A stretch of DNA of 64,000 nt from Burkholderia mayonis (lineage in GTDB: Bacteria; Pseudomonadota; Gammaproteobacteria; Burkholderiales; Burkholderiaceae). The DNA is taken from positions 2,480,001 through 2,544,000 of the forward strand of contig NZ_CP013386.1 of assembly GCF_001523745.2 (NCBI RefSeq), written 5' to 3'. The position numbers and the translations under genes are program-made. Under the pieces are notes generated by a model. It did not search any database. It saw nothing but the letters and a program-made list of their open reading frames with translations, and had not been told where the DNA came from. Positions 43,703 through 52,173 of the stretch are shown piece by piece; position 1 is the stretch's first letter; the number at the start of each line of letters is the position of its first letter.

Positions 43703-44602
43703 ATGGATCGCATTGACCTCTTTCGCGTGTTCGCGCGCGTCGTCGAATGCGCGAACTTCACACGCGCGGCCGACACGCTCGGGATGCCGCGCTCGTCCGT
43801 GTCGGCGGCGATCCAGGAACTGGAGGGCCGGGTCGGCGCGCGGCTGCTCAACCGGACGACGCGCAAGGTGACGCCGACGCAGGACGGCGCCGCGCTCTAC
43901 GAGCGCTGTCTGCGCGTCATCGCCGACGTCGAGGAAACCGAGAACCTGTTCCGCCATTCGACCGTCGGGCCGGGCGGCACGTTGCGCGTCGACATGCCGG
44001 GCCGCATCGGACGCCTGATCGTCGCGCCCGCGCTGCCCGCGTTTCTCGACCAATACCCGCAGATCAGCATCGACCTCGGCGTCACCGATCGCGCGGTGAA
44101 TCTGATCGAGGAGCGCGTCGACTGCGTGCTGCGCGTCGGCACGCTGAGCGACTCGGGCCTCGTTGCACGCGCGATCGGCAACCTGCCGCTCATCAACGTC
44201 GCAAGCCCCGCGTATCTCGCGCGCCACGGCGTGCCGCGCACGCCCGCCGATCTCTCGCGCCATCGGCCGATCCACTACGCCTCGCCGTCGAGCGGACGCA
44301 TCGCGCCGTGGGAATGGGTCGAAGGCGATGCGGTCAGACGGCTCTCGCTGCAGGGGCGCGTGACCGTCAACAACGCGGAAGCCTATATCGCGTGCTGCCT
44401 GTCGGGACTCGGGCTCATCCAGATTCCCGCGTACGACGTCGACGCGCATCTGCGCGCGGGCGAGCTCGTCGAAGTGCTGCCGGACCATCGCGCGGCGCCG
44501 ATGCCGATGACGCTGCTCTATCCGCATCGGCAGCATCTGTCTCGGCGGCTTCAGGTGTTCGCGGATTGGCTGGAGACACGGCTGAAGGAGACGGTTCTGT
44601 AG
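43703..44602 (+). CDS. LysR-family regulator (CrgA-like)
   Basis: A 299-residue LTTR. HTH region DLFRVFARVVECANFTRAAD, then LGMPRSSVSAAIQELEGRVG, then LLNRTTRKVTPTQDGAALYE. The effector domain from ~90 starts GTLRVDMPGRIGRLIVAP. The pattern is that of the CrgA/PA0477-type LTTRs often paired with an oxidoreductase. It is divergent from the SDR gene at 42684-43457. Confidence 0.93.
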   Translation: MDRIDLFRVFARVVECANFTRAADTLGMPRSSVSAAIQELEGRVGARLLNRTTRKVTPTQDGAALYERCLRVIADVEETENLFRHSTVGPGGTLRVDMPGRIGRLIVAPALPAFLDQYPQISIDLGVTDRAVNLIEERVDCVLRVGTLSDSGLVARAIGNLPLINVASPAYLARHGVPRTPADLSRHRPIHYASPSSGRIAPWEWVEGDAVRRLSLQGRVTVNNAEAYIACCLSGLGLIQIPAYDVDAHLRAGELVEVLPDHRAAPMPMTLLYPHRQHLSRRLQVFADWLETRLKETVL

Positions 44603-44661
44603 AGGGCGACGCTCGCCGCGCCTGATTTCGGCAGGCGTGTCGGGCGCTGCGTCGGCTGCGC

Positions 44662-44836
44662 GCTTGTTCGGCTTGTTCGGCTTGTTCGGCTTGTTCGGCT
44701 TGTTCGGCTTGTTCGGCTTGTTCGGCTTGTTCGGCTTGTTCGGCTTGTTCGGCTTGTTCGGCTTGTTCGGCTTGTTCGGCTTGTTCGGCTTGTTCGGCGG
44801 TTCGGCGGTTCGGCGGTTCGGCGGTTCGGCGGTTCG
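44662..44836. repeat. Compound array: 9-bp x15 then 8-bp x5
   Basis: GCTTGTTCG occurs 15 times (44662-44796), then GCGGTTCG 5 times (44797-44836). The second unit looks like the first with one base deleted and two substituted. It ends 11 bases before the first operator-like repeat of the next promoter. Confidence 0.97.
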
Positions 44837-44847
44837 GCGGCAAATAT

Positions 44848-44890
44848 TATCCGGGTATTATTGACACCCTATTTATATCCGGGTATAAAT
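44848..44890 (+). promoter_or_regulatory. Near-consensus sigma-70 promoter with two operator-like repeats
   Basis: TTGACA (44861-44866), exactly 17 nt, TATAAAT (44884-44890). TATCCGGGTAT occurs twice, at 44848-44858 (just upstream of -35) and 44876-44886 (overlapping -10), 28 bp apart and each nearly palindromic. A repressor binding both would block the promoter. The gene starts at 44923. Confidence 0.85.
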
Positions 44891-44922
44891 GCGCATTGTT
44901 CGGATTTTTCGAGGTCAATGCC

Positions 44923-45606
44923 ATGACGAGCGCCCCTCTCCCTTCCCACATTGCCTTCGACGGCTATCGGCGGCTTGCGGCCGGCCCGCTGTCGACGGTT
45001 GCAATCGCAGTCAAGCGGGCCGTCGAAAACGACGCCGTCGGCGGCGCGGTCCTGATCTTCGACAACGCGACCGGTCGCTCGATCGACATCGACACGCGAG
45101 GCTCGGACGACGACATCGCAACCCGCTACGCGCAGACCGCGTCGGCCGAAGACGGCAACGCGCAACGCGACGGCATGGCTCGCGAGTCCGCCCCAGACTC
45201 AGCCGGCGCACCCGACGCAAATGGCGGCGCGAGCGAGCCGCGCGGCCGCGGCCGTCCGAAGCTCGGCGTCGTCGCCCGCGAAGTCACGCTGCTGCCGCGC
45301 CATTGGGAATGGCTCGCGACGCAGCCGGGCGGCGCGTCCGTCGTGCTGCGCCGCCTCGTCGACGAAGCCCGCCGCACGCACGCGCACGAGGACCGACGCC
45401 GCCGGACGCAGGAGCGCGCATACCACTTCATGTCGGCGATCGCGGGCGACATGCCGGGCTTCGAGGAGGCGACGCGCGCGCTCTTCGCGAACGACGGCGC
45501 GCGCCTGCGCGAACTGGTCGCCGCGTGGCCCGCCGACGTGCGCGACCACGCGCTCGCGCTTGCGTTCACGAACGACGACGCCGCGCCGCCGCCCGCCACG
45601 CTCTGA
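44923..45606 (+). CDS. DUF2239-type protein
   Basis: 227 residues. The N-terminal domain LSTVAIAVKRAVENDAVGGA, then LIFDNATGRSIDIDTRG fits DUF2239. A central linker with GRGRPKLGVVAREVTLLPRH resembles an AT-hook (RGRGRPKL) followed by PRHWEWLATQPGGASVVLRR, which could be a ribbon-helix DNA-binding segment. It may therefore be the regulator of its own promoter; that is inference. It is cotranscribed with the carotenoid-oxygenase gene 16 bases downstream. Confidence 0.85.
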   Translation: MTSAPLPSHIAFDGYRRLAAGPLSTVAIAVKRAVENDAVGGAVLIFDNATGRSIDIDTRGSDDDIATRYAQTASAEDGNAQRDGMARESAPDSAGAPDANGGASEPRGRGRPKLGVVAREVTLLPRHWEWLATQPGGASVVLRRLVDEARRTHAHEDRRRRTQERAYHFMSAIAGDMPGFEEATRALFANDGARLRELVAAWPADVRDHALALAFTNDDAAPPPATL

Positions 45607-45622
45607 ATCCACTCCCGAGAAC

Positions 45623-46954
45623 ATGACAGCCATAGACTTGAATGCAGGCGCGTTGGCGCCCGTCGCCGACGAAGTCGACCTCGTCGACCTTCCCGTGACC
45701 GGCTCGATTCCGCGCGACCTGAACGGCGTGCTCGTGCGCAACGGACCCAATCCGCTGCGCGGCCGCTTCGAAGGCGACGACGTGCTGTCGTGGTGGCCGG
45801 AAGACGCGATGCTGCACGCGGTAGCGCTCCAGGACGGCCGCGCGGCGCGCTACCGGAATCGCTGGGCGCGCACGCAGCGCTGGGCGCGTGTGCACGACCC
45901 GGATCGTGCGCCGTCGCTCGTCGACACGAATCCGAACGTGAACGTGCTCGTTCACGCAGGCGAAATCCTCGCGCTCGCCGAAGGCGGCGCGCCGCTCGCG
46001 ATCACCGCGGGCCTCGACAGCCTCGGCGCGTCGCGCCGCCATCCGGGTCTCGCGCCCGGCATGGCGGCGCATCCGAAAGTCGATCCGCATACCGGCGAGC
46101 TGATCGTGTTTCGCGCCGACTGGAACCGGCCGTGGCTGCGCTACGGCGTCGCGGATGCGGCGGGCGTGCAGACCGTCGACATCGAAGTCGATTGGCCGGC
46201 GCCGTCGATGATGCACGACATCGCGATCACCGCGACGCACAGCATCGTGTTCGACTTGAACGTCGCATACGACTTCTCGATGCTGTCGCGCGGCCACCGG
46301 ATGCCGCTGCGCTGGCACGACGAGCGCCGCGCGCGCATCGGCGTCCTGCCGCGCCACGGCGGCGACACGCGCTGGTTCGATGTCGCGCCGTGCTTCATCC
46401 AGCACGTCGTCAACGCGTACGACAGGCATCGTTCGGCGATCGTGCTCGATGTCGTCCGCTATCCGTGGTTCCTGCGCCTCGCCGGCGACGGCCGCACGTT
46501 CGACGACAACCCGGTCGGCGTGCTGTGGCGCTACGTGATCGATCTCGAGACGGGGATCGTCGCCGAGCAGCCGCTCGACGACACCGGCATCGAGCTGCCC
46601 CGCATCAACGAAAACCGGACCGGCCGCCGCCATCGCTTCCTGTACGCGACGGAGCAGCCGACCAATGCGGAACTGCGCGGCGTCGTGCGTTACGACGTCG
46701 ATGCCGGATCGACGCAGCGCTACCGGGTGCCGCCGGGCGACCAGAACAGCGAGCCGGTGTTCGTCCCGCGTCCGGGCGCCGTCGACGAAGACGACGGCTG
46801 GCTGCTCGTCTGCGTGTATCGCCGCAAAACGGATACGAGCGATCTCGTGATCCTCGACGGCCGGCGCATCGACGACGAGCCGATCGCGACCGTGCATCTG
46901 CCACGGCGAATCCCGGCGGGATTCCACGGCGCGTGGCTGCCGGGCGACCGCTAA
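45623..46954 (+). CDS. Carotenoid cleavage dioxygenase-family protein
   Basis: Non-heme iron oxygenase that splits a C=C bond of apocarotenoid or stilbene-type substrates. The 443 residues show GVLVRNGPNPLRGRFEGDD at the N-terminus and the four iron-ligand histidines in AAHPKVDPHTGEL, SMMHDIAIT, CFIQHVVNAYD and AGFHGAWLPGDR at the C-terminus. The substrate is unknown; no carotenoid synthesis genes are in the window. It is the second gene of the DUF2239 operon. Confidence 0.92.
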   Translation: MTAIDLNAGALAPVADEVDLVDLPVTGSIPRDLNGVLVRNGPNPLRGRFEGDDVLSWWPEDAMLHAVALQDGRAARYRNRWARTQRWARVHDPDRAPSLVDTNPNVNVLVHAGEILALAEGGAPLAITAGLDSLGASRRHPGLAPGMAAHPKVDPHTGELIVFRADWNRPWLRYGVADAAGVQTVDIEVDWPAPSMMHDIAITATHSIVFDLNVAYDFSMLSRGHRMPLRWHDERRARIGVLPRHGGDTRWFDVAPCFIQHVVNAYDRHRSAIVLDVVRYPWFLRLAGDGRTFDDNPVGVLWRYVIDLETGIVAEQPLDDTGIELPRINENRTGRRHRFLYATEQPTNAELRGVVRYDVDAGSTQRYRVPPGDQNSEPVFVPRPGAVDEDDGWLLVCVYRRKTDTSDLVILDGRRIDDEPIATVHLPRRIPAGFHGAWLPGDR

Positions 46955-47127
46955 GCAGGATCGACGCGGCCGCCGCGCGAACGCGTGCTCGCCGTCCCGT
47001 GCGTCATTCGGACGACTTCGGATCGCATGGGACGATTCGGGACGGCGAGCGCTGCGCGAATGACGGATCGAGCGTCCAGCGCTTTCGTCACATCACATAT
47101 ATTTTTGAAATTATGGAACCACACTCA

Positions 47128-47154
47128 TCGATGTGAAATTCAATTTCACATCGA
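47128..47154. promoter_or_regulatory. Perfect 27-bp palindrome
   Basis: 13-bp arms around a central C: TCGATGTGAAATT, C, AATTTCACATCGA. It is A+T-rich in a G+C-rich region and lies 18 bases before the AsnC-like frame, as expected for an autoregulatory Lrp/AsnC operator. Confidence 0.75.
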
Positions 47155-47171
47155 CATCAAAGGAGAGCCGC

Positions 47172-47290
47172 GTGGCGGGCGTATACCTCGACGAACCAGA
47201 CCTTCGCATTCTCGCCGCCTTGAAGGCGGACGCATCGCTTTCGAACGTGGAGTTGGCCAGCGAGCGATTCACCCGACGATCCGATTCGAT
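47172..47290 (+). pseudogene. Truncated AsnC/Lrp-family regulator
   Basis: After AAAGGAGAG and a GTG comes VAGVYLDEPDLRILAALKAD, then ASLSNVELASE, the first helices of an AsnC/Lrp HTH domain. At about 47260 the similarity stops where the second HTH helix should follow, and the effector domain is absent. The frame then runs into the 3' end of the MocR gene. A deletion remnant is the simplest explanation. Confidence 0.7.
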
Positions 47291-47331
47291 CGCGCCTCGC
47301 GTCGCCCCCATGACAACGGCGTCGACCCTGC

Positions 47332-48900
47332 TCATTTCCGTCGCTCAGCCGCATCGACGTCATCGGCGACGCCCGCCCGCTTCGATCGATCGCGCGACGC
47401 CGCTCCGCCGACGGACGCGATCACCTCGGCAAGACGCTGCGCGGCCGCATCCATTTGCTCCCGGCTGAATCCGCCGAATCCGAGGACGAGCCCGGATCGC
47501 GCCGTCCCCGGCGCGAACATCGGCGACACCGCGCGGACCGCGACACCGGCTCGCGCGGCGATCGCCGTGACCTGCAAGTCGTCGATGCCCGCCGCGAGCC
47601 AAAGCACCGCGTGCATGCCCTGGTCGCCCGGCTGCAGCCAGGCCAGGTCGCCCGGAAGCAGCCTGCCGAGCGTGTCGATCAGTTGCGCGCGATGATCCGC
47701 ATACACGCCCCGCACGCGGCGGATGTGGCGATCGAAATGCCCTTCAGCCATGAGCGCGGCCAGCACGTACTGGTCCGCGGTCGGCGCATGGCGATCCATC
47801 AGCACGCGCGCGCCGCAGAAAGCGGCGACCAGATCGTCCGGCACGATCAGATAACCGAGCCGCAGCGACGGAAACAGCATCTTGCTGAAGGTGCCGAGAT
47901 AGACGACGCGCTCCGGGTCCAAGCCCTGCAGCGACGGAAACGGATAGCCCTCGTAGCGCAGCTCGCTGTCGTAATCGTCCTCGATCACCCATGCATCGCC
48001 CGCGCGCGCCCACGCGAGCAGCGCGCTGCGCCGCGCCATGCTCATCGGCATGCCGAGCGGATACTGATGCGACGGCGTGACGAACGCGGCGCGCGCGTCG
48101 TGCGCGAGCCGGATGCCCGCGTCGACGTCGATGCCGTCCGCATCGACCGGCACGCGCACCATCGCATCGCCCCGCCCCGTGCATTCGAGAATCGCCGTGA
48201 TGCCGCGGTACGCGGGGTTCTCGACCCACGCCCGATCGTGCGCGCCCAGCAGCACCTGGCACGCGAGATACAGCCCCTGCTGCGTGCCGCTCGTGACGAT
48301 GACCTGATCCGGCTTGCAACGCACCGAGCGCGACTTGCGCACGTAGTCGGCGATCGCTTCGCGAAGCGGCTGCGCGCCTTGCGGATCGGCGTAGCTGGTC
48401 GGCGCGGCGGCGCCCTTCGCCCGCAGACGGTTGCCGAGGCGACGCCACACGTCATCGGGCGCCGTCGCGCCGACCGGCACCGAAATCGCGAACGGCACCG
48501 GCGGCAACGGCGCGAATTCCCGTGCGATCCGCGCATACGCCGCAGCCGGCTGCGGCAGGCTCGATCGGACCGCCGAAGTCTCGCGCCGCCGCGCCGCGCG
48601 CGGCGGCTCGCTGCCCGGTCGCGGCTCGGCGAGCGCGTGCGCGACGCGCGTATCCGCGCCGCCCCGCGACTCCAGAAACCCCTCCGCGATCAGTTGCTCG
48701 TACGCATCGACCACCGTGCCGCGCGCAATCCGCAGCGAAGCCGCGAGCAGCCGCGTGGACGGCAGCGCGTCGCCGGGTTTGACATCGCCTTTGCGGACGG
48801 CGTCCCGCAGCGCCTGCGCCAACTGCCGACTCAGGTTTCCGGTCGAGCGGTCGAGTGCGCCGATCGACGGAATCTCAATGATCCGGGCGATTCTCGCCAT
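47332..48900 (-). CDS. MocR/PdxR-type PLP-dependent transcriptional regulator
   Basis: 522 residues. An N-terminal GntR winged HTH (about 20-85: LSRQLAQALRDAVRKGDVKP, then RLLAASLRIARGTVVDAYEQ) is followed by a class I aminotransferase fold: VTSGTQQGLYLACQVLLGAH, VENPAYRG, VIEDDYDSELRYEG and YLGTFSKMLFPSLRLGY with the PLP lysine in TFSKML. It is divergent from the PaiB-like gene, an arrangement common for MocR regulators of FMN/PLP-related enzymes. Confidence 0.95.
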   Translation of the reverse strand: MARIARIIEIPSIGALDRSTGNLSRQLAQALRDAVRKGDVKPGDALPSTRLLAASLRIARGTVVDAYEQLIAEGFLESRGGADTRVAHALAEPRPGSEPPRAARRRETSAVRSSLPQPAAAYARIAREFAPLPPVPFAISVPVGATAPDDVWRRLGNRLRAKGAAAPTSYADPQGAQPLREAIADYVRKSRSVRCKPDQVIVTSGTQQGLYLACQVLLGAHDRAWVENPAYRGITAILECTGRGDAMVRVPVDADGIDVDAGIRLAHDARAAFVTPSHQYPLGMPMSMARRSALLAWARAGDAWVIEDDYDSELRYEGYPFPSLQGLDPERVVYLGTFSKMLFPSLRLGYLIVPDDLVAAFCGARVLMDRHAPTADQYVLAALMAEGHFDRHIRRVRGVYADHRAQLIDTLGRLLPGDLAWLQPGDQGMHAVLWLAAGIDDLQVTAIAARAGVAVRAVSPMFAPGTARSGLVLGFGGFSREQMDAAAQRLAEVIASVGGAASRDRSKRAGVADDVDAAERRK

Positions 48901-48904
48901 AATT

Positions 48905-48953
48905 CCGGTTCACCAGAAGCTTTCCAAACTGGTTCTACAGAATAAACCAGTTT
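48905..48953. promoter_or_regulatory. Candidate MocR operator (direct plus inverted repeat)
   Basis: CCGGTTCACCAGAA (48905-48918) and CTGGTTCTACAGAA (48929-48942) match at 11 of 14 positions with 24-bp spacing. In addition AAACTGGTT (48926-48934) is inverted as AACCAGTTT (48945-48953). It lies between the MocR start and the divergent gene. Confidence 0.6.
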
Positions 48954-49020
48954 CGCACGACAATGCCCGCATCACTCAACCCCGCGCACTGCGCAAACGC
49001 AGCCCGACTGTGGAGCCGCC

Positions 49021-49659
49021 ATGTACGTCCCCACCCATTTCGACGAACGTCGCACCGACGTCCTGCACGCGCTGATCGCGCAACACCCGTTCGGGATCCT
49101 GGTCACGCACGGAACGAGCGGACTCGACGCGAACCACATTCCGTTCGAGCTCGCCGCCTCCGAAGGGCCGCTCGGCGTGCTGAGCGCGCACGTCGCTCGC
49201 GCGAATCCGATATGGCAGGACGTGTCGAGCGGCGACGAGGTGCTCGTCGTGTTCCGTGCGGGCGACGCGTACATTTCGCCGACCTGGTATCCGAGCAAGC
49301 ACGCGTTCCACCGGCAGGTGCCGACGTGGAACTATGTCGTCGTCCATGCGCACGGACGCATCACCGTTCGCGACGACGAGAAATTCGTGCGCGGCGTGGT
49401 CGCCCGGCTGACGCGCACGCACGAAGCGGCGCTGCCCGAGCCGTGGAAGATGACCGACGCGCCGAAGGACTACATCGACACGATGCTCCAGTCGATCGTC
49501 GGCCTGCAGATCGACATCACGCGGCTCGTCGGCAAATACAAGCTCGGGCAGAACAAGGAGGCGCGCGACATCCGCGGGGCCGCCGAAATGCTGAAGGCGC
49601 GCGGAAATGATCTGATCGGCGATGCGATGCTCGCGCGGGCGGTGGAGAAACCGGAATAA
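49021..49659 (+). CDS. FMN-binding negative transcriptional regulator (PaiB family)
   Basis: 212 residues with a split-barrel flavin-binding fold: MYVPTHFDERRTDVLHALIA, THGTSGLDANHIPFEL, AHVARANPIWQDV, then YISPTWYPSKHAFHRQVPTW with NYVVVHAHGRI, which is typical of PaiB. In Bacillus PaiB affects sporulation and protease genes; here it may be an FMN-dependent enzyme. It is divergent from the MocR gene. Confidence 0.93.
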   Translation: MYVPTHFDERRTDVLHALIAQHPFGILVTHGTSGLDANHIPFELAASEGPLGVLSAHVARANPIWQDVSSGDEVLVVFRAGDAYISPTWYPSKHAFHRQVPTWNYVVVHAHGRITVRDDEKFVRGVVARLTRTHEAALPEPWKMTDAPKDYIDTMLQSIVGLQIDITRLVGKYKLGQNKEARDIRGAAEMLKARGNDLIGDAMLARAVEKPE

Positions 49660-49769
49660 ACGAGCCGGCATCGCTGCCGGGCTCATTTCGTTTCGAATCC
49701 TGAATGTCGTCATCTCGAACGCCGTCTCGAACGCCGCCGCAGCGATGCCGGCGTTGCGCGCAGCGCCCC

Positions 49770-50146
49770 GTTACGCACGCCGATGCGACGACGAAGCCGA
49801 TCACGAACTTCGGAAAGCGCGCCCAGATCTCGCTTGCGCGCGGCTGCGCGGCGATGCCGTCGGCGCGTTCCCAGCGCGTCGTCGCGACGATCGCGAGCAC
49901 GAACGAACGCCCAGATGCCGATCCAGATGTCGCGGCCGACCACCTTCATCAGCGTAAACGCCTGCAGCGACGCCTCCGGCGCGCCGGCAATCGCGCTCGC
50001 GCCGTGTGTTTCGCGAAATCGTAGTATGCCTGCGCAGTCGCGAGCCCCGCGGCGTCGGCGAATTCCGACATGCCGATCCACGCGCCCGCGATGCCCGTCG
50101 GCATGCCGAGTGCGCGCGACGCGAACGGCAGCGCGAAGATCACCAC
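49770..50146 (-). pseudogene. Remnant of a YeiH-type (UPF0324) membrane protein
   Basis: Reading minus, three frames together give the C-terminal third of a YeiH putative sulfate exporter. The first is FALPFASRALGMPTGIAGAW with GMSEFADAAGLATAQAYYDF. After a shift come GAPEASLQAFTLMKVVGRDI and WIGIWAFVRA, and after a second shift VATTRWERADGIAAQPRASE and IWARFPKFVIGFVVAS. There are at least two frameshifts and no N-terminus; it begins 3 bases after the DUF2182 stop, so a deletion probably joined them. Confidence 0.8.
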
Positions 50147-50149
50147 GAA

Positions 50150-50944
50150 TCAAACCAGGCGAAGTCCCGTCACGACGATCGACGCCGCCCATCCGAGCAA
50201 CGCGACGCCCAGCGGCGCGCTCAATCGCCGGCCGTGCGGCAGATTTTTCTCGCCCGCCATCACGGCTCCGAGCGCCAGCATCCAGCCGACGTTCCCCGCT
50301 CCCACCGCGAACATCAGACACATCAGCAGCCAGCAGCATCCGACACAAAAGAGGCCATGCCGCATGCCGAGCAGGAGACTGTCCCGCCGCGCGCTTCCGC
50401 CCCGCCACTGCTCGCTGACGAACATCAGCGGCGACCGGCACTTGTCGAGGCATCGATACTTGAGCGAACTGAATTGATAAGCGCCGGCAAGCGCCAGCAC
50501 GATCGCGCCGACGAGCCATCCGTGCCATGCAAGCCACGGCGTGCGCCGCACAAGCGCGTGCAGGCCGGCGTCGCCTGCATCGACGGCCAGCCCGAACACG
50601 CTCCACACCGCGAGATAACCGAGCACCACCATCAGCAGCAGACGGTTCCGGTCCGCGCGCGCGGCCGTCAGGCGCTCGAACGTTCGCAGCAGCGGGAGCA
50701 CGGTGGGCAACATCATCGCGACGATCGTCAGCAGCCACGCGGCGGCATGCAGCATCGCGGGCACGATCGTGTCGCCCGCCGGAATCAGCCGGCACAGTTC
50801 GGCGAGACTCGCCTCGGACCAGTCGACGTGATGGAGAAAGCGCGCGTAAGGACTGCTGTCCCACATCCACAGCGTGATCCATGCCGCGGCGATCATCGCG
50901 ATCGCCAGCGGCACGAACACGCGGGACGACGACGTCGCGTTCAT
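50150..50944 (-). CDS. DUF2182-type predicted metal-binding membrane protein
   Basis: 264 residues with about seven hydrophobic segments. Typical DUF2182 pieces are AAWLLTIVAMMLPTVLPLLR with an MMxP motif in helix 2, YQFSSLKYRCLDKCRSPL, and GMRHGLFCVGCCWLLMCLMF. The paired cysteines are candidate metal ligands. Function is not established. It follows the DUF1326 gene on the same strand by 48 bases, a recurring pair in bacteria. Confidence 0.9.
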   Translation of the reverse strand: MNATSSSRVFVPLAIAMIAAAWITLWMWDSSPYARFLHHVDWSEASLAELCRLIPAGDTIVPAMLHAAAWLLTIVAMMLPTVLPLLRTFERLTAARADRNRLLLMVVLGYLAVWSVFGLAVDAGDAGLHALVRRTPWLAWHGWLVGAIVLALAGAYQFSSLKYRCLDKCRSPLMFVSEQWRGGSARRDSLLLGMRHGLFCVGCCWLLMCLMFAVGAGNVGWMLALGAVMAGEKNLPHGRRLSAPLGVALLGWAASIVVTGLRLV

Positions 50945-50992
50945 GGCGAAGCACGGCTCACCTGCGCAAGACCGCGCCGGCGTGGATACGTA

Positions 50993-51595
50993 TCACGAAC
51001 GGAACATGAAAAAACCCTGGATCGCGTTCTGCCCGCTCAGATCGAGATCGATGCCGAGCTTCTGTTCATGCATGCGGAACGTGCCGGCCTTGCCGACGTA
51101 GGCAGGCGATCCGGGAATCGTCGAGAAGATGCTCTCGACGAGCCTCGTCGGCTCGCCGGTCGGCCCCCGATAGGGTTCGAGCTCCGCGTACGTGGTGTTG
51201 CCCACTTTGAGCGTGCCCTTGCCGTCGCGCACGTCGAAATCGATCGCCGCGCGCTCGATCGCGACGATGTCGCCGAAGAGCTGCGAGAAGTCGGCAAGCG
51301 GCCCACCGCGTTCGCCGCGATAGACGCTCGCGAGCACGTCGAACTGCGCGTCGGTCGCGCGATCGTCGATGAAGATGATCACCCGCCAATTGCCCTGCAG
51401 AATATTGCCCGGAACGAACGCGGCGAATGCGACCGTCAGCCCCGACACGTCCACCTCGTCGACCATTCCCTTGTCGTAGTGGTAGGCGACCGTCGCCCGA
51501 CACGTGCCGTTGTCCGGATCCTCGCCGATCCAGCACGGGCAAAGCACCTTGCAATCGCACACTTCCAGTATGCGCCCCTCCAGGCTATAGCTCAT
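50993..51595 (-). CDS. DUF1326-type cysteine-rich protein
   Basis: 200 residues, soluble. The opening MSYSLEGRILEVCDCKVLCP then CWIGEDPDNGTC places five cysteines in the first 32 residues, probably a metal site; VVAYHYDKG-like and GVDVSGLTVAFAAFVPGNIL-like strands follow. GGTGGAGGTCATC before ATG 51595 decides the start over 51643. DUF1326 has no known activity. It is paired with DUF2182, so the two probably form one system. Confidence 0.9.
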   Translation of the reverse strand: MSYSLEGRILEVCDCKVLCPCWIGEDPDNGTCRATVAYHYDKGMVDEVDVSGLTVAFAAFVPGNILQGNWRVIIFIDDRATDAQFDVLASVYRGERGGPLADFSQLFGDIVAIERAAIDFDVRDGKGTLKVGNTTYAELEPYRGPTGEPTRLVESIFSTIPGSPAYVGKAGTFRMHEQKLGIDLDLSGQNAIQGFFMFRS

Positions 51596-52014
51596 GATGA
51601 CCTCCACCGCGACGAAACCACCGGATTCGAGCCGGTCCATCACCTAACTATATTCACGTTGATTCGACACGGCAGGCCGTTCGCCACATATGAAAACCCT
51701 AGGCGGACGGCACGACGATTCGTCTTGTTTTTGCCGCCTTTTGCCAACGACATTTTCCATTTACCGAGCGCCGCATCGACGCGACGCGACGCGATGCGAC
51801 CGGCTTGCAATCGGCATCCGTGTTTCGGGGTGTCGAGCGCGCGTCGAAGCGGGTTGCTGCGACGAATCGCAGCGCACCGGATAGGCTCGACCTCCGCGTG
51901 CAACAGGGTACCGACCCGCAAGACATCCTACGCACCGATCAATCCCGCGTCGCTCGCTTCGATTACCCGCGACACACATCCGCATACGCTATACGGCCTC
52001 TCGGCACCACACGT

Positions 52015-52048
52015 CTGCCGCACGTGAATGGCCTGCCGCACGTGAATG
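52015..52048. repeat. 16-bp direct repeat, two copies
   Basis: CTGCCGCACGTGAATG twice, separated by GC. It is too short to be an array; a regulator site or a local duplication. Confidence 0.7.
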
Positions 52049-52145
52049 TTTCATCACTCATTTCGCCGCTCGCGTCTGCTGCGCAAAGTTGAACAATCGG
52101 CCGTTTCGTCCGTCCGTCCGAGTGCAGGAAACCGGTACGACCGTA

Positions 52146-52173
52146 TTGTCAAACGATTGACGCCGCCTATACT
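52146..52173 (+). promoter_or_regulatory. Predicted sigma-70 promoter for the diguanylate cyclase
   Basis: TTGTCA (52146-52151), 16 nt, TATACT (52168-52173), about 130 bases before the GTG start. Confidence 0.6.

Larger units (their letters stand above)
46955..47331. other. Intergenic region with palindrome and AsnC remnant
   Basis: 377 bases between the oxygenase and the MocR gene. It holds the 27-bp palindrome at 47128-47154 and the truncated AsnC-like frame from 47172. Nothing else is recognisable. Confidence 0.6.

Noticed and set aside
44415-44843. EQA-repeat and GLF-repeat proteins over the compound array
   Set aside because: Produced by the repeat itself; no start signals, and the frames overlap the LysR gene end.
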